From Patulibacter brassicae (GTDB lineage Bacteria > Actinomycetota > Thermoleophilia > Solirubrobacterales > Solirubrobacteraceae): a stretch of DNA of 64,000 bases. Below the pieces are notes generated by a model. It had not been told where the DNA came from, made no database searches, and was given only the letters and a program-made list of their open reading frames with translations. The stretch lies in contig NZ_JAXAVX010000002.1 of NCBI RefSeq assembly GCF_033949425.1, positions 434,001-498,000 of the forward strand. The letters run 5' to 3'. The position numbers were made by a program, and so were the translations under genes. This document shows positions 24,101 to 31,379 of this stretch, in pieces. Position 1 is the stretch's first letter, and each line of letters starts with the position of its first letter.

Positions 24101-25005
24101 CGGACCTCCGGGAGGCGGGCCAGCAGGGCAGCACCACGGACGCCCGCCTCGGGCCCGTGGTCGGCGACGCGGATCTCGGTCGTGGTGCCCAGGCCGGGCA
24201 GCAGCAGGCGACGCGCGGCGTCGCGCGCGGGGCCGACGAGCAGCTCGCCCGCGCGGGAGACGCCGCCGCTCACGACGACCGCCTCCGGCTCCAGCAGCGA
24301 GATGACCGCGGCGATGCCGACGCCGACGCGCTCGCCGAGCAGCGCCAGCAGGGCGGCGGCGCCGTCGTCGCCGCCGATCGCGGCGGCGGTGACCGCCGAG
24401 CCGTCGGCGAAGCCCCCGTCGCGGGCGAGCTCGTCGAGCGCCCGGCCGCTGGCCCAGCGCTCGAGCGAGGTCGGCAGCGGGGCCACCCCGCCGGGCGGCG
24501 CGCCCCCGGCCGGCGGCGCGGTGACGATGAGGTGGCCGAGCTCGGCCGCGGAGGTGCGGTGACCGTGCAGCGGACGGCCCTCGAGCACGATCCCGCTCCC
24601 GATCCCGGTCCCGACCGTGATCCCCACGAGCGATCGGTGCCGGAGGCGCAGCTCCGGGTCCCAGGCCTCCGCGAGCGCGGCGAGGTTCGCGTCGTTGTCG
24701 ACCTGCACCGGGACGCCGAGCGCCGCCGTGAGCTCCTGGCGCAGCGCGACGTCGCGGAACGCGGTGAGGTTCACCGAGCTCTCCACGCGGCCGTCGCTGA
24801 TCCGCACGACGGAGGGCACGCCGACGCCGACGCCGGCGACCGGCCCCAGCGCCTGCACCATCCGCGTGATCTGCGCGAGCAGCGCCGCGGGCTCCGTCGC
24901 GGTCGGCTCGACCCGGGCGGGGCGCAGCACGACGCCGTCGAGCAGCGCGACGGCGATCTTCGTGCCCCCGACGTCGACGCCGGCGGTGCGGATCGTGGGA
25001 TCCAT
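24097..25005 (-). CDS. ROK-family sugar kinase lacking the zinc-site cysteines
   Basis: 302 residues from the ATG at 25005. First gene of the glucose 6-phosphate operon, most likely a glucokinase. It has the ROK ATP motif VDVGGTKIAVALLDG, the substrate-site VQVDNDANLAALAE with the catalytic Asp, and TVGTGIGSGIV. After AELGH, most ROK proteins carry CxCGxxGCxE, which binds zinc. Here that stretch is APPAGGAPPGGVAPLPTSLE with no cysteine at all, although the following RWASGRAL aligns. The metal site therefore seems lost while the fold continues, as in a minority of ROK kinases. Confidence 0.88.
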   Translation of the reverse strand: MDPTIRTAGVDVGGTKIAVALLDGVVLRPARVEPTATEPAALLAQITRMVQALGPVAGVGVGVPSVVRISDGRVESSVNLTAFRDVALRQELTAALGVPVQVDNDANLAALAEAWDPELRLRHRSLVGITVGTGIGSGIVLEGRPLHGHRTSAAELGHLIVTAPPAGGAPPGGVAPLPTSLERWASGRALDELARDGGFADGSAVTAAAIGGDDGAAALLALLGERVGVGIAAVISLLEPEAVVVSGGVSRAGELLVGPARDAARRLLLPGLGTTTEIRVADHGPEAGVRGAALLARLPEVR

Positions 25006-25117
25006 CTGCCGCGAGATTCGCACATCCCGGCCGCGCGCTCGGCGCCAGGCGGTGAAGGCCGGGGCCGGGGGACTGTCCGGCTGGAGCAGGCGGTTCGACG
25101 CGGTCCGCAGCGGGTAC

Positions 25118-26080
25118 ATGGCCGAGACCGTGGCCACGAGCGAGACGACGACGGACGGGAACGCGGACGCGACGGCGCGGCCGGGCCCGACGGTGCTCCT
25201 GACCGGCGCGACCGGGGCGATCGGCGGCCGCCTGCTGCCGGCGCTGCTGGACGACGGCGACGTGGGACCGATCCGCGCCCTCGTCCGCGATCCGGATCGC
25301 GCCGACCTGCCCGAGTCGGTGCGCACGCACCGCGGCGACCTGTTCGCCGGCGAGGGCCTCGACGCGGCGCTCGAGGGCGTCGACGTCGCGTACTACCTCG
25401 TCCATGCGATGGGACGCGGCAACGACGGCGACTTCGCCGAGCTGGACCGGCGCGGCGCGCGGGCGTTCGGCGAGGCGGCCGAGCGGGCCGGCGTGCGGCG
25501 CGTGATCTACCTCGGCGGGCTGGGCGGGGCGGGGGAGGAGCGCTCGCACCACCTGCGCAGCCGTCGCGAGGTGGCCGAGATCCTCTCCGCGCACGCCCCG
25601 GAGCCGGTCCACGCGCGGGCCGCGATGGTCATCGCCTCGGACAGCCAGTCGTTCGTCATCCTGCGCAACCTCGTGCGACGGCTGCCCGTGATGGTCATGC
25701 CGCGCTGGGTGACGACCCGCAGCCAGCCGATCGCCCAGCGCGACGTCACGGCCGCGCTGCGGGCGCTCGCCACCCGCGACGAGGTGCCCGCCGAGGTCCA
25801 GCTCGGCGGAGCGGACGCGCTCACGTACCGCGAGATGCTCGATACGACCGCGACGCTGCTCGAGCGGCGCGGGGTGCCGAAGCTCCCGGTCCCGATCTCG
25901 GCGATCGGCCTCTCGTCGCTGTGGGTGAGCATGTTCGGCGGCGTCGAGCACGACCTCGTCCGCCCGCTGATCGAGGGGCTGCAGGTCGAGATGGTCGTGA
26001 CCGAGCCGCCGCCGCCCGGTATCAACGACGCGCCCCTCGGCTTCGCCGACGCCGTCCGCGAGGCCCTCGACGGCGCGTGA
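25118..26080 (+). CDS. NAD(P)-binding atypical SDR / NmrA-like protein
   Basis: 320 residues from the ATG at 25118; the upstream open frame overlaps the ROK gene and is rejected. The N-terminal motif LLTGATGAIGGRLLPALL is the glycine-rich nucleotide loop of atypical SDRs. ALRVD-type RALVRDP, DVAYYLVHAMG and RVIYLGGLGG follow. The catalytic Tyr-x3-Lys is not evident, which suits NmrA/complex I-associated NADB-type proteins rather than dehydrogenases. About 20 acidic and Thr-rich residues precede the domain. It is divergent from the sugar operon; no role is assigned. Confidence 0.78.
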   Translation: MAETVATSETTTDGNADATARPGPTVLLTGATGAIGGRLLPALLDDGDVGPIRALVRDPDRADLPESVRTHRGDLFAGEGLDAALEGVDVAYYLVHAMGRGNDGDFAELDRRGARAFGEAAERAGVRRVIYLGGLGGAGEERSHHLRSRREVAEILSAHAPEPVHARAAMVIASDSQSFVILRNLVRRLPVMVMPRWVTTRSQPIAQRDVTAALRALATRDEVPAEVQLGGADALTYREMLDTTATLLERRGVPKLPVPISAIGLSSLWVSMFGGVEHDLVRPLIEGLQVEMVVTEPPPPGINDAPLGFADAVREALDGA

Positions 26081-26142
26081 GCGCCGCGCGGGCGTGGCGG
26101 GCGGCCGCGCCGCGCGCCGGGGCGGGACCGGGTTCGGGTTGA

Positions 26143-26868
26143 ATGCAGGCGATGCCGGCCGTCGCGCTCCCGCTGCTGGTGCTCCTCGCGATCGTCGCGG
26201 TCGCCGCCGCGACCGGTCGATGGCGCGCGCGGCGCGTTGCCCGGGAGACCGGCGTGCGGATCGGCCGGGTCGTCGACCACACCGGGATCGACGCGTCGAC
26301 GGGCTCGGTCTACTCGATCCAGACGGCGACGATCACGACGCCGACCTCCTCGCTCGACGCGATCTGGACGCCGCCGCACCTCGAGCGCCTCGCGCGCTCG
26401 TACTGGAGCTACATGGAGCGGTTCTCCCTCGGGATCGTCCGCGTCCACTACGACGAGCGAGGACGCTACGTCTGCTTCCTGTCGCGCCGCATCGTGCTGC
26501 TCGGCTTCAGCGAGCCGGAGTACGAGTTCACCGCGACGCTCGGTCTCGTGCGCTGGCCGATCACCCGCGGGCTGCTCATCTCGCGGCGCGGGCGCAGCCG
26601 CGGGTTCCTCGAGATCGAGGTCCACCGGCGCGACGGCGTCGAGCCGCCGGGGTCCGGCCGTCGGGGCACGGGGTCCGCCGACCCCTACAGCCAGGTCTAC
26701 GTCGAGCTCGAGGTGAGCCAGTTCTACCCGGCGATGTCGTCGGGCTTCGCCTACTGGGTCTACAAGCAGACGCAGTCGCGCTACCACGTGCTGCTGGCCT
26801 ACGGGTTCATCCGGTCGCTCGCCCAGGGCGAGGACCTGCCGCGCTCGGTCATCGGGCGCCTCGGCTGA
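26143..26868 (+). CDS. Unknown protein with one N-terminal membrane anchor
   Basis: 241 residues; I do not recognise the family. Residues about 4-24 (AVALPLLVLLAIVAVAAATG) form a single hydrophobic helix followed by RWRARR, so the rest should be cytoplasmic. The remainder is soluble-looking with many aromatic residues: YWSYMERFSLGIVRVHYDE, YVCFLSRR, EYEFTATLGLVRWPITRG and SQFYPAMSSGFAYWVYKQTQSRYHVLL. A linker rich in Gly, Ser and Pro interrupts it around 165-180. An in-frame ATG at 26152 is an alternative start. Codon use is like its neighbours, so it is probably a native gene. Confidence 0.7.
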   Translation: MQAMPAVALPLLVLLAIVAVAAATGRWRARRVARETGVRIGRVVDHTGIDASTGSVYSIQTATITTPTSSLDAIWTPPHLERLARSYWSYMERFSLGIVRVHYDERGRYVCFLSRRIVLLGFSEPEYEFTATLGLVRWPITRGLLISRRGRSRGFLEIEVHRRDGVEPPGSGRRGTGSADPYSQVYVELEVSQFYPAMSSGFAYWVYKQTQSRYHVLLAYGFIRSLAQGEDLPRSVIGRLG

Positions 26869-26892
26869 GCGCGGCGCCCGACGGGCCGGGGC

Positions 26893-27894
26893 TCAGGAGA
26901 TCGCGAAGCCCGGGCCCGCGCCCGGCATCGAGGAGAGCTTCTCCGGGCGGTGCTGCGCGTGGACGCGACGGATGGTGTCCGACCCCGCGCGCATGACGAC
27001 CGACTCGGTCGTCGCACCGCCGGCCGAGCGGCGACGCACGCCCTGCAGGAGCTCCCCGTCGGTGACCCCCGTAGCCGAGAAGAGGCACTGGTCGGCCTTG
27101 ACGAGGTCGTTCTGGTCGAGCTGGCGCTCGAGGTCGTACCCCGCGTCGAGCGCGGCCTGCCGCTCGGCGTCGTCGCGCGGCCAGAGCCGGCCGACGAGGC
27201 GACCGGAGATGCACTTGATCGCGGCGGCCGAGATGACGCCCTCCGGCGTGCCGCCGACGCCCCAGAGGAAGTCGACCGCGGAGTCGCTCATGACGGCCAG
27301 CAGCGAGCCGGCGACGTCGCCGTCGCTGATGAGGCGCACCTTCGCGCCGGCGGCGCGGACCGCCTCGATCTGCTCCTGGTGGCGCGGGCGATCGAGGGTG
27401 ATCATGAGGACCTCGCTGATGTCCTTGCCGCGGCGCTCGGCGATGAGGCCGGCGGTCTCGGTCAGCGGGCGGTCGAGGTCCAGCAGGTCGGCGACGTCGC
27501 GGCCGCCGGCGAGCTTCTCCATGTAGACGCAGGGGCCCGGATCGAACATCGAGCCGCGCGGCGCGATCGCGATCACGGAGAGCGCGTTCGGCTGGCCCTT
27601 CGCGGTGAGCGTGGTGCCCTCGAGCGGGTCGACCGCGATGTCGACCTGCGGACCCTCGCCGTTGCCGACGTGCTCGCCGTTGTAGAGCATCGGCGCCTCG
27701 TCCTTCTCGCCCTCGCCGATGACGACGACGCCGTCCATCGCGACGGTGTCCAGGACGTACCGCATCCCGTCGACGGCGGCCTGATCGGCGGCGTTCTTGT
27801 CGCCCCGGCCCGCGAGCCGCGAGGCCGCCAGGGCGGCGGCCTCGGTCGTGCGGACGAGCTCCATGGCGAGGGTGCGGTCGGGCGTGGTGGTCAT
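26893..27894 (-). CDS. glpX: Class II fructose-1,6-bisphosphatase
   Basis: 333 residues, typical GlpX length. It dephosphorylates fructose 1,6-bisphosphate in gluconeogenesis. Family motifs are GRGDKNAADQAAVDGMR, VVIGEGEKDEAPMLYNGE, DIAVDPLEGTT (metal-binding aspartates) and GVGGTPEGVISAAAIKC. It is the counterpart of the phosphofructokinase at 10.4 kb. An AAGG-type ribosome site lies just before the ATG. A palindrome and -10 about 80 bases upstream suggest it is regulated. Confidence 0.95.
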   Translation of the reverse strand: MTTTPDRTLAMELVRTTEAAALAASRLAGRGDKNAADQAAVDGMRYVLDTVAMDGVVVIGEGEKDEAPMLYNGEHVGNGEGPQVDIAVDPLEGTTLTAKGQPNALSVIAIAPRGSMFDPGPCVYMEKLAGGRDVADLLDLDRPLTETAGLIAERRGKDISEVLMITLDRPRHQEQIEAVRAAGAKVRLISDGDVAGSLLAVMSDSAVDFLWGVGGTPEGVISAAAIKCISGRLVGRLWPRDDAERQAALDAGYDLERQLDQNDLVKADQCLFSATGVTDGELLQGVRRRSAGGATTESVVMRAGSDTIRRVHAQHRPEKLSSMPGAGPGFAIS

Positions 27895-27975
27895 CGGCCT
27901 TCGGGGTCGTCGGGTCCGCCGCGCCCCGAGCCGGAGGGACCTGCTCGGCGGGCGGCGGGCGGTTCGGTGGCGGGG

Positions 27976-27997
27976 ACCCTATCCGGGGACGTCCCCG
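27976..27997 (-). promoter_or_regulatory. Promoter and 14-bp palindrome upstream of glpX
   Basis: CGGGGACGTCCCCG (27984-27997) is a perfect palindrome immediately upstream of a TAGGGT -10 (27976-27981) on the glpX strand, about 80 bases before the ATG. A regulator bound there would cover the promoter spacer. Confidence 0.45.
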
Positions 27998-28104
27998 CCG
28001 CGCGGTGGCGTCGCGGCGCTCGGGGCAGCGCGGATCGCGGCCGGGACCGGCGCGCGGCCCGCGCGGCGTGACGGGCGCGGGAGCGATCCGCGGCGCGCCC
28101 GCGC

Positions 28105-28959
28105 CTAGCGGGAGCGGGGGAGGTCGTCCCGCACGATGTAGCTCACGCGGTCCACGCCGCTGACGTCGACCGCGTCGGCCACGTTCTTCGTCAGGTCGAA
28201 GTCGGCCTTGTTCGCGAACGGCCCGCGATCGATGACCGGCACGACGACGCTGCGGCCGCCGCGACGGATCTCGACCTGGGTGCCGCACGGCAGGGTCCGG
28301 TGGGCGACGCCCTCGGTCCGCTTCGTCAGCGTCTGGCCGCAGGCGGTGCGCCGGCCGTAGAAGCCGGGGCCGTACCACGTGGCCTTCGTCTTGGCGAGCA
28401 CGGCGACGCGCGCGGTCGTCGCGCTGCCCGCGGTGCGCGCGGTCGCGCCGCCGGCGGGGGCGCCCCCGGCGGGGACGCTGCCGTCGGCGTTCAGCAGGAC
28501 GACGCGCAGCTGGTGGTAGCGCGCGGCGCGCGTCCGCCAGCGGGCGACGAAGCGGCCGTTGCTGCGCACGCGGGCCGTCGTGGCGCGGCGCCAGCCGCCC
28601 CGGGCGTCCTGGCGCTGGATCTGGACCCGCCGGTTCGCGAGCGCGGCCTCGAACTGCCCGACGACGAGGACCGGGGTCCCGACGGTCGTCGAGGGCGCGG
28701 CGCTCCAGGTGCCGAGGCCCGGCGCCTGGACGGTCGTGCCCGAGGTCGTGTCGGCGGGCGACGGGCCCGTGGCGGTCGGGGCGGGGGCGGCCTCGGTCGT
28801 GGCCGGTGCCTCGGCGGTCGCCGGAGCGGTGCTGGGGGCGGCCTGGGTGGAGAGGCCCCCACCCGACGCGGCGCTCGCGGTCGCGGCTGGGCTCAGCGCG
28901 GCGAGGGCGACGACGGCGATGATCGCTGCGCGAGGACGCGCAGGGGTGCGGTAGGTCAC
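28105..28959 (-). CDS. RlpA-like secreted double-psi beta-barrel protein
   Basis: 284 residues from a GTG. The signal peptide is about residues 1-30 (IIAVVALAALSPAATASAA). A 60-residue Ala/Pro/Thr linker and a beta-rich segment (GTPVLVVGQFEAALANRRVQIQR) precede the C-terminal barrel: ATWYGPGFYGRRTACGQTL, LPCGTQVEI and VPVIDRGPFANKADFDLTKNVAD. The conserved aspartate in IDRGPF is present, as in RlpA lytic transglycosylases and resuscitation-factor-like hydrolases. It likely acts on peptidoglycan outside the cell. A c-di-AMP riboswitch precedes it, fitting the known link of that signal to wall hydrolases in actinobacteria. Confidence 0.87.
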   Translation of the reverse strand: MTYRTPARPRAAIIAVVALAALSPAATASAASGGGLSTQAAPSTAPATAEAPATTEAAPAPTATGPSPADTTSGTTVQAPGLGTWSAAPSTTVGTPVLVVGQFEAALANRRVQIQRQDARGGWRRATTARVRSNGRFVARWRTRAARYHQLRVVLLNADGSVPAGGAPAGGATARTAGSATTARVAVLAKTKATWYGPGFYGRRTACGQTLTKRTEGVAHRTLPCGTQVEIRRGGRSVVVPVIDRGPFANKADFDLTKNVADAVDVSGVDRVSYIVRDDLPRSR

Positions 28960-28981
28960 GTGGTCCCGTTGGTCTCGTTCC

Positions 28982-29139
28982 GTGCCTACGGGGTGAGCTG
29001 TCGGGCTCGCGCTGAACGAGTGCGCTACGGGTCGGTCGACCCGATTCGCCCCAGCGACCGCGCCTGAGCGCGCTCGCAGTGGTTCCCCCGCCCCCCGACG
29101 ATCCGGTCGTCGGGAGCTCGGCGGCGGGGATTATGGCAC
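28982..29139 (-). promoter_or_regulatory. c-di-AMP riboswitch (ydaO-yuaA type)
   Basis: On the minus strand, in order, are GTGCCATAATCC, GGGGGAACCA, GGGGCGAATCGGG, CCCGTAGCGC and GAGCCCGACAGCTCACCCC followed by GTAGGCAC. These match the conserved blocks of the ydaO class, including the GACAGCT-CACC-CGTAGGC 3' block. The ends GTGCC (29135-29139) and GGCAC (28982-28986) pair as P1. The element is 158 nt long and ends 22 nt before the GTG of the RlpA-like gene. No terminator hairpin is visible, so control may act on translation or by Rho. Confidence 0.85.
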
Positions 29140-29166
29140 ATCGATCGCGAGCGCCGGTCCCGGAGG

Positions 29167-29180
29167 CGAACGCACGTTCG
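29167..29180. promoter_or_regulatory. LexA/SOS-type box
   Basis: CGAACGCACGTTCG matches the Gram-positive/actinobacterial SOS box CGAAC-N4-GTTCG exactly, and the symmetry extends outward (AGGCGAACG and CGTTCGCCT, 29164-29183). It lies 27 bases upstream of the riboswitch on the RlpA strand. No other annotated start lies just downstream in either direction. Confidence 0.6.
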
Positions 29181-29269
29181 CCTCGGGTGCTGGGATCCCC
29201 GGTGCCCAGGGGGATCTCGCGCGGGTCCGCGGCGCTCGACGGGCCGGCGCGCCGGCGCTCCCGGGGGGG

Positions 29270-29866
29270 TCAGCGGGGCGTGATGCGGCGCAGGACGCCC
29301 CGCACGACCGACTCGCCGACGCTCGCGACGCCGGCGACGACGGAGACGAGATCGCCGACCGCGCGCTCGGCCGGCGGCCGGCGCTCCTCCGGCGTCGCCC
29401 ACCCGTGGCGGGGGACCGCGCCCGACGGACGCGTGCTCGTCCCGGTCGCCGCGCCGGCCGCCGTCGTCCCGGGCGTCGTCGCGCCGGCGGCGCCCTTCGG
29501 CGTGGCCCGGCGCGTCGCGGCCGCGGTGGTGCCGCCGGCCTTCGCGGTCGTCGCGCCGCGGGCCTTCGACGTCGTGCGGCTGCCCGCCTTCGCCGTCGTC
29601 GCGGTGGTGCTGCGGGCCTTCGCCCTCGCGCCGCGGGCCTTCGCCGCGCCGGTGGTCGCGGCCTGCGCCCTCCCGGTCCCGGCGGCCTTCGTCCCGCTGC
29701 CCCCGGGCTTCGTCCCGGAGGCCGCGCCGGCCGTCGTGCGCCGCGCGCTGCGACGCACCGGGCGGCTCGCGGGGAGCTTGCCGAGGACGCCGTCCTCGTC
29801 GGGGCGCTCCGGGCCGTCGGGGGAAGCGGTGCCGCGCGGGGTCATCGTGTGCGAATCGTCTCGCAT
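29270..29866 (-). CDS. Basic Ala/Thr/Lys/Arg-rich low-complexity protein, divergent from rpoD
   Basis: 198 residues from the ATG at 29866, or 191 from 29845. I do not recognise a family. After KLPASRPVRRSARR, about 100 residues contain almost only Ala, Thr, Gly, Lys, Arg and Ser with no acidic residue, similar in composition to histone H1-like tails. The C-terminus (AERAVGDLVSVVAGVASVGESVVRGVLRRI) is a predicted amphipathic or weakly hydrophobic helix. DNA binding by the basic part is inference from composition. It starts opposite the primary sigma factor gene, with a shared 241-base promoter region. Confidence 0.65.
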   Translation of the reverse strand: MRDDSHTMTPRGTASPDGPERPDEDGVLGKLPASRPVRRSARRTTAGAASGTKPGGSGTKAAGTGRAQAATTGAAKARGARAKARSTTATTAKAGSRTTSKARGATTAKAGGTTAAATRRATPKGAAGATTPGTTAAGAATGTSTRPSGAVPRHGWATPEERRPPAERAVGDLVSVVAGVASVGESVVRGVLRRITPR

Positions 29867-30107
29867 CTCACGGACGAGTGCACCTTTTCGCCGGTTCGGG
29901 TGTACCTGCTCTCAGACCGGTGCTCCGCGTGCGAGCGGCCGCTGTTGCGGCCTCGATCGCGCGGGTATCACCTGGTACACTTGGGGACCGCTGTCGGTAG
30001 CTTGGACCTCTTCGGCCCGCACCTTCCGCTCAGACCGACGCGCACGCCTCTACTGCTTTGCCACCGCCTCCGCCGTTCCCGGCGGAGCGACAGAGACGCC
30101 TCCTTAT
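29867..30107. promoter_or_regulatory. Divergent upstream region of rpoD and the basic protein gene
   Basis: This 241-base gap is less GC-rich than the surroundings. TACACT at 29976-29981 is a plausible -10 toward rpoD but lacks a clear -35, and TTATATG leads into the rpoD start. No known riboswitch or hairpin leader was recognised. Confidence 0.35.
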
Positions 30108-31211
30108 ATGTCTGCAGTTGAACTTCAGGAACTCGAAGAGGTCAAGACGCTGGTCCATCGCGGCCAGACGCTCGGAGTGCTCACGCACGCGGAGGTGCAG
30201 AAGGCCATCTCCGAGCTCGACTTCGACGAGTCCGACGTCGAGGAGCTGAACGCCTACCTCGAGAAGAGCGAGATCGAGCTCGTCGACGAGATCGATCCCG
30301 CGCACGCCGCCACCCAGGTCGAGCGCGCCCCGGACAAGCGCTCGCGCAAGAAGCGCGCGCCCACGCCGCTGGATCTCCGTCCCGACATGACGACGGACAG
30401 CCTCCAGCTGTTCCTCAAGGACATCGGCAAGGTGCGCCTGCTCACCGCGGCCGAGGAGGTGGACCTCGCCAAGCGCATCGAGCGCGGCGACCTCGACGCG
30501 AAGCAGAAGATGGTCGAGTCGAACCTGCGGCTCGTCGTCTCGATCGCGAAGAACTACCGCAACCAGGGCCTGCCCTTCCTCGACCTGATCCAGGAGGGGA
30601 CGCTGGGCCTCGTCCGCGCGGCCGAGAAGTTCGACTACCGCAAGGGCTTCAAGTTCTCCACGTACGCCACGTGGTGGATCCGGCAGGCGATCGCCCGCGC
30701 CCTGGCCGACAAGGCCCGGACGATCCGCATCCCGGTCCACGTCGTCGAGAAGCTGAACAAGATCGGCCGCGCCGAGCGCAAGCTCGTCACGGAGCTCGGT
30801 CGCGAGCCCACCCCGGAGGAGATCGCCGAGGTCACCGGCATCGACCCCGAGGAGGTCGAGTCGATCAAGCGCTCCGCGCAGGCGCCGGTCTCGCTCGAGA
30901 AGCCGGTCGGCGACGAGGAGGAGTCCGAGTTCGGCCAGTTCATCGCCGACGAGCGCGCCGAGTCGCCCTACGAGCGGGCTGCCGAGATCCTCACGAAGGA
31001 GCACCTCCGCGAGGCCCTCGAGAACCTCAGCTACCGCGAGCGCCGCGTGCTCGAGCTGCGGTACGGGCTGGGGGGCGAGAAGCCGTGCACCCTCGACGAG
31101 GTCGGCCACCGCTTCAACGTCACGCGCGAGCGGATCCGGCAGATCGAGAACCAGTCGCTGAAGAAGCTCCAGAGCCTCGCCGAGGCCCAGAAGCTGCGCG
31201 ACGTCGCCTAG
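30108..31211 (+). CDS. rpoD: Primary sigma factor RpoD/SigA
   Basis: 367 residues from the ATG at 30108; the frame is open further upstream but that part lacks sigma similarity. Region 1.1 is an acidic N-terminal domain (about 1-75). Region 1.2 is DSLQLFLKDIGKVRLLT. Region 2 includes NLRLVVSIAKNYRNQGLPFLDLIQEGTLGLVRAAEKFDY and KFSTYATWWIRQAIARAL, with the -10-reading helix. Region 3 and region 4 (LDEVGHRFNVTRERIRQIE helix-turn-helix) follow. It is the housekeeping sigma factor expected to read the TANNNT elements listed here. A strong terminator follows. Confidence 0.96.
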   Translation: MSAVELQELEEVKTLVHRGQTLGVLTHAEVQKAISELDFDESDVEELNAYLEKSEIELVDEIDPAHAATQVERAPDKRSRKKRAPTPLDLRPDMTTDSLQLFLKDIGKVRLLTAAEEVDLAKRIERGDLDAKQKMVESNLRLVVSIAKNYRNQGLPFLDLIQEGTLGLVRAAEKFDYRKGFKFSTYATWWIRQAIARALADKARTIRIPVHVVEKLNKIGRAERKLVTELGREPTPEEIAEVTGIDPEEVESIKRSAQAPVSLEKPVGDEEESEFGQFIADERAESPYERAAEILTKEHLREALENLSYRERRVLELRYGLGGEKPCTLDEVGHRFNVTRERIRQIENQSLKKLQSLAEAQKLRDVA

Positions 31212-31232
31212 CGCGACAGCGCGAGAACCGTG

Positions 31233-31268
31233 CGAAGGGCGCCCTCCGGGGCGCCCTTCGGCGTTCTC
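31233..31268 (+). terminator. Intrinsic-type terminator after rpoD
   Basis: CGAAGGGCGCCC (31233-31244), loop TCCG, GGGCGCCCTTCG (31249-31260) form a perfect 12-bp stem. Outer arms GAGAAC (31222-31227) and GTTCTC (31263-31268) can extend it. It begins 21 bases after the stop. Confidence 0.75.
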
Positions 31269-31379
31269 ACCATCCTCTCGGCGGGTACTTAGAGAGCCTT
31301 GACCCGTCGCTGAAAGGGTCGAGGTCGCTCCGCGGCGGCCGCCTGGTCGGACGCCCGAACGCCCGGCTCCCTCCGCCGC

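Noticed and set aside
29130..29135. CATAAT as a -10 promoter for the RlpA-like gene
   Set aside because: It lies within the 5' strand of the riboswitch closing helix. A start there would remove part of the aptamer, so the promoter should be further upstream.
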